Positions 7,309 through 7,534 of a stretch of 7,534 nucleotides of DNA are shown here, piece after piece (positions within the stretch are counted from its first letter, which is position 1; the number at the start of each line of letters is the position of its first letter). This DNA comes from Bacteroidales bacterium (GTDB lineage: Bacteria > Bacteroidota > Bacteroidia > Bacteroidales > UBA7960): contig SKSI01000002.1 in the NCBI GenBank assembly GCA_007123065.1, forward strand, positions 1 through 7,534, written 5' to 3'. The position numbers and the translations under genes were made by a program. The notes beneath the pieces were generated by a model. It made no database searches and was not told the DNA's origin. It saw only the letters and a program-made list of their open reading frames with translations.

Positions 7309-7316
7309 CAAATATA
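7309..7316 (-). promoter_or_regulatory. Candidate Bacteroidetes -7 promoter element for the phospholipase D-like gene
   Basis: On the minus strand this reads TATATTTG, an exact match to TAnnTTTG, 44 bp upstream of the ATG at 7264. The implied leader is roughly 35-40 nt. No convincing -33 TTTG is present at the usual spacing; the upstream side runs directly into the GATTGCC-type repeats at 7333-7367. The AT-rich context makes a chance match possible. Confidence 0.4.
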
Positions 7317-7332
7317 ATGAAAAATGATAAAC

Positions 7333-7367
7333 GATTATCGATTGCCGATTGCCGATGACCGATGAAG
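7333..7367. repeat. Short GATTGCC-type heptamer array
   Basis: Five consecutive 7-bp units are visible: GATTATC, GATTGCC, GATTGCC, GATGACC and GATGAAG. The last unit merges into the following AAGCNNG array after one extra A. The unit differs in sequence from the right-hand array but has the same 7-bp length. The array is noncoding as far as can be seen, and its function is unknown. Confidence 0.75.
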
Positions 7368-7368
7368 A

Positions 7369-7521
7369 AAGCTCGAAGCTGGAAGCTCGAAGCTCGAAGC
7401 GGGAAGCTCGAAGCTCGAAGCAAGAAGCTGGAAGCTGGAAGCGGGAAGCAGAAACTCGAAGCGGGAAGCAAGAAGCTCGAAGCTGGAAGCGGGAAGCAAG
7501 AAGCTCGAAGCTCGAAGCTCG
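7369..7521. repeat. AAGCNNG heptamer tandem array
   Basis: Twenty-two consecutive units lie here. All are 7 bp except one 6-bp unit (AACTCG at 7453-7458). The variants are AAGCTCG, AAGCTGG, AAGCGGG, AAGCAAG and one AAGCAGA, so bases 5-7 vary within a fixed AAGC frame. The array is markedly purine-rich on the plus strand and much higher in G+C than the octamer array at the left edge. It ends with AAGTAAA just before the window edge. It resembles in style the short tandem repeats found between genes in many bacteria, but I cannot assign a function. Confidence 0.95.
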
Positions 7522-7534
7522 AAGTAAATGCGGG

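Overview
The window looks like chromosomal DNA of a Bacteroidota (Bacteroidetes) bacterium, probably an anaerobic, fermentative member of the Bacteroidales or a related order. This is an inference. It rests on exact matches to the Bacteroidetes -7 promoter consensus TAnnTTTG ahead of two gene starts, on A-rich leaders without Shine-Dalgarno sequences, on the ptb-buk fermentation pair, and on short tandem repeats lying between genes. I cannot name a genus.

Layout from left to right. Positions 1-232 hold an AT-rich octamer tandem array that enters from outside the window. A leader of about 100 bp follows, and then a very large plus-strand gene (331-4056) for an NtrY-like membrane sensor histidine kinase. 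It has 12 predicted membrane segments, three large predicted periplasmic regions, a HAMP domain and a complete HisKA/HATPase core. Only 21 bp after its stop, the convergent minus-strand block begins. Read in its own direction, that block is a phospholipase D/cardiolipin-synthase-like gene (7264-6188), then phosphate butyryltransferase (6084-5182), then butyrate kinase (5154-4078). The right edge (7333-7521) carries two more heptamer arrays, a short GATTGCC-type one and a longer AAGCNNG-type one.

The ptb-buk pair converts an acyl-CoA (butyryl- or branched-chain) through an acyl phosphate to the free acid plus ATP, a substrate-level phosphorylation step. The spacing, a predicted terminator (6135-6156) and a predicted promoter (6114-6121) between the phospholipase D gene and ptb suggest that ptb-buk is its own transcription unit and that the lipid gene is expressed separately. 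The kinase gene has no response regulator beside it, so its partner must be elsewhere.

I found no RNA gene, insertion sequence, CRISPR array, phage or defence module. The four genes belong to known families. The least explained material is the three short-unit tandem arrays bracketing the gene block and the unusually large sensor part of the kinase.
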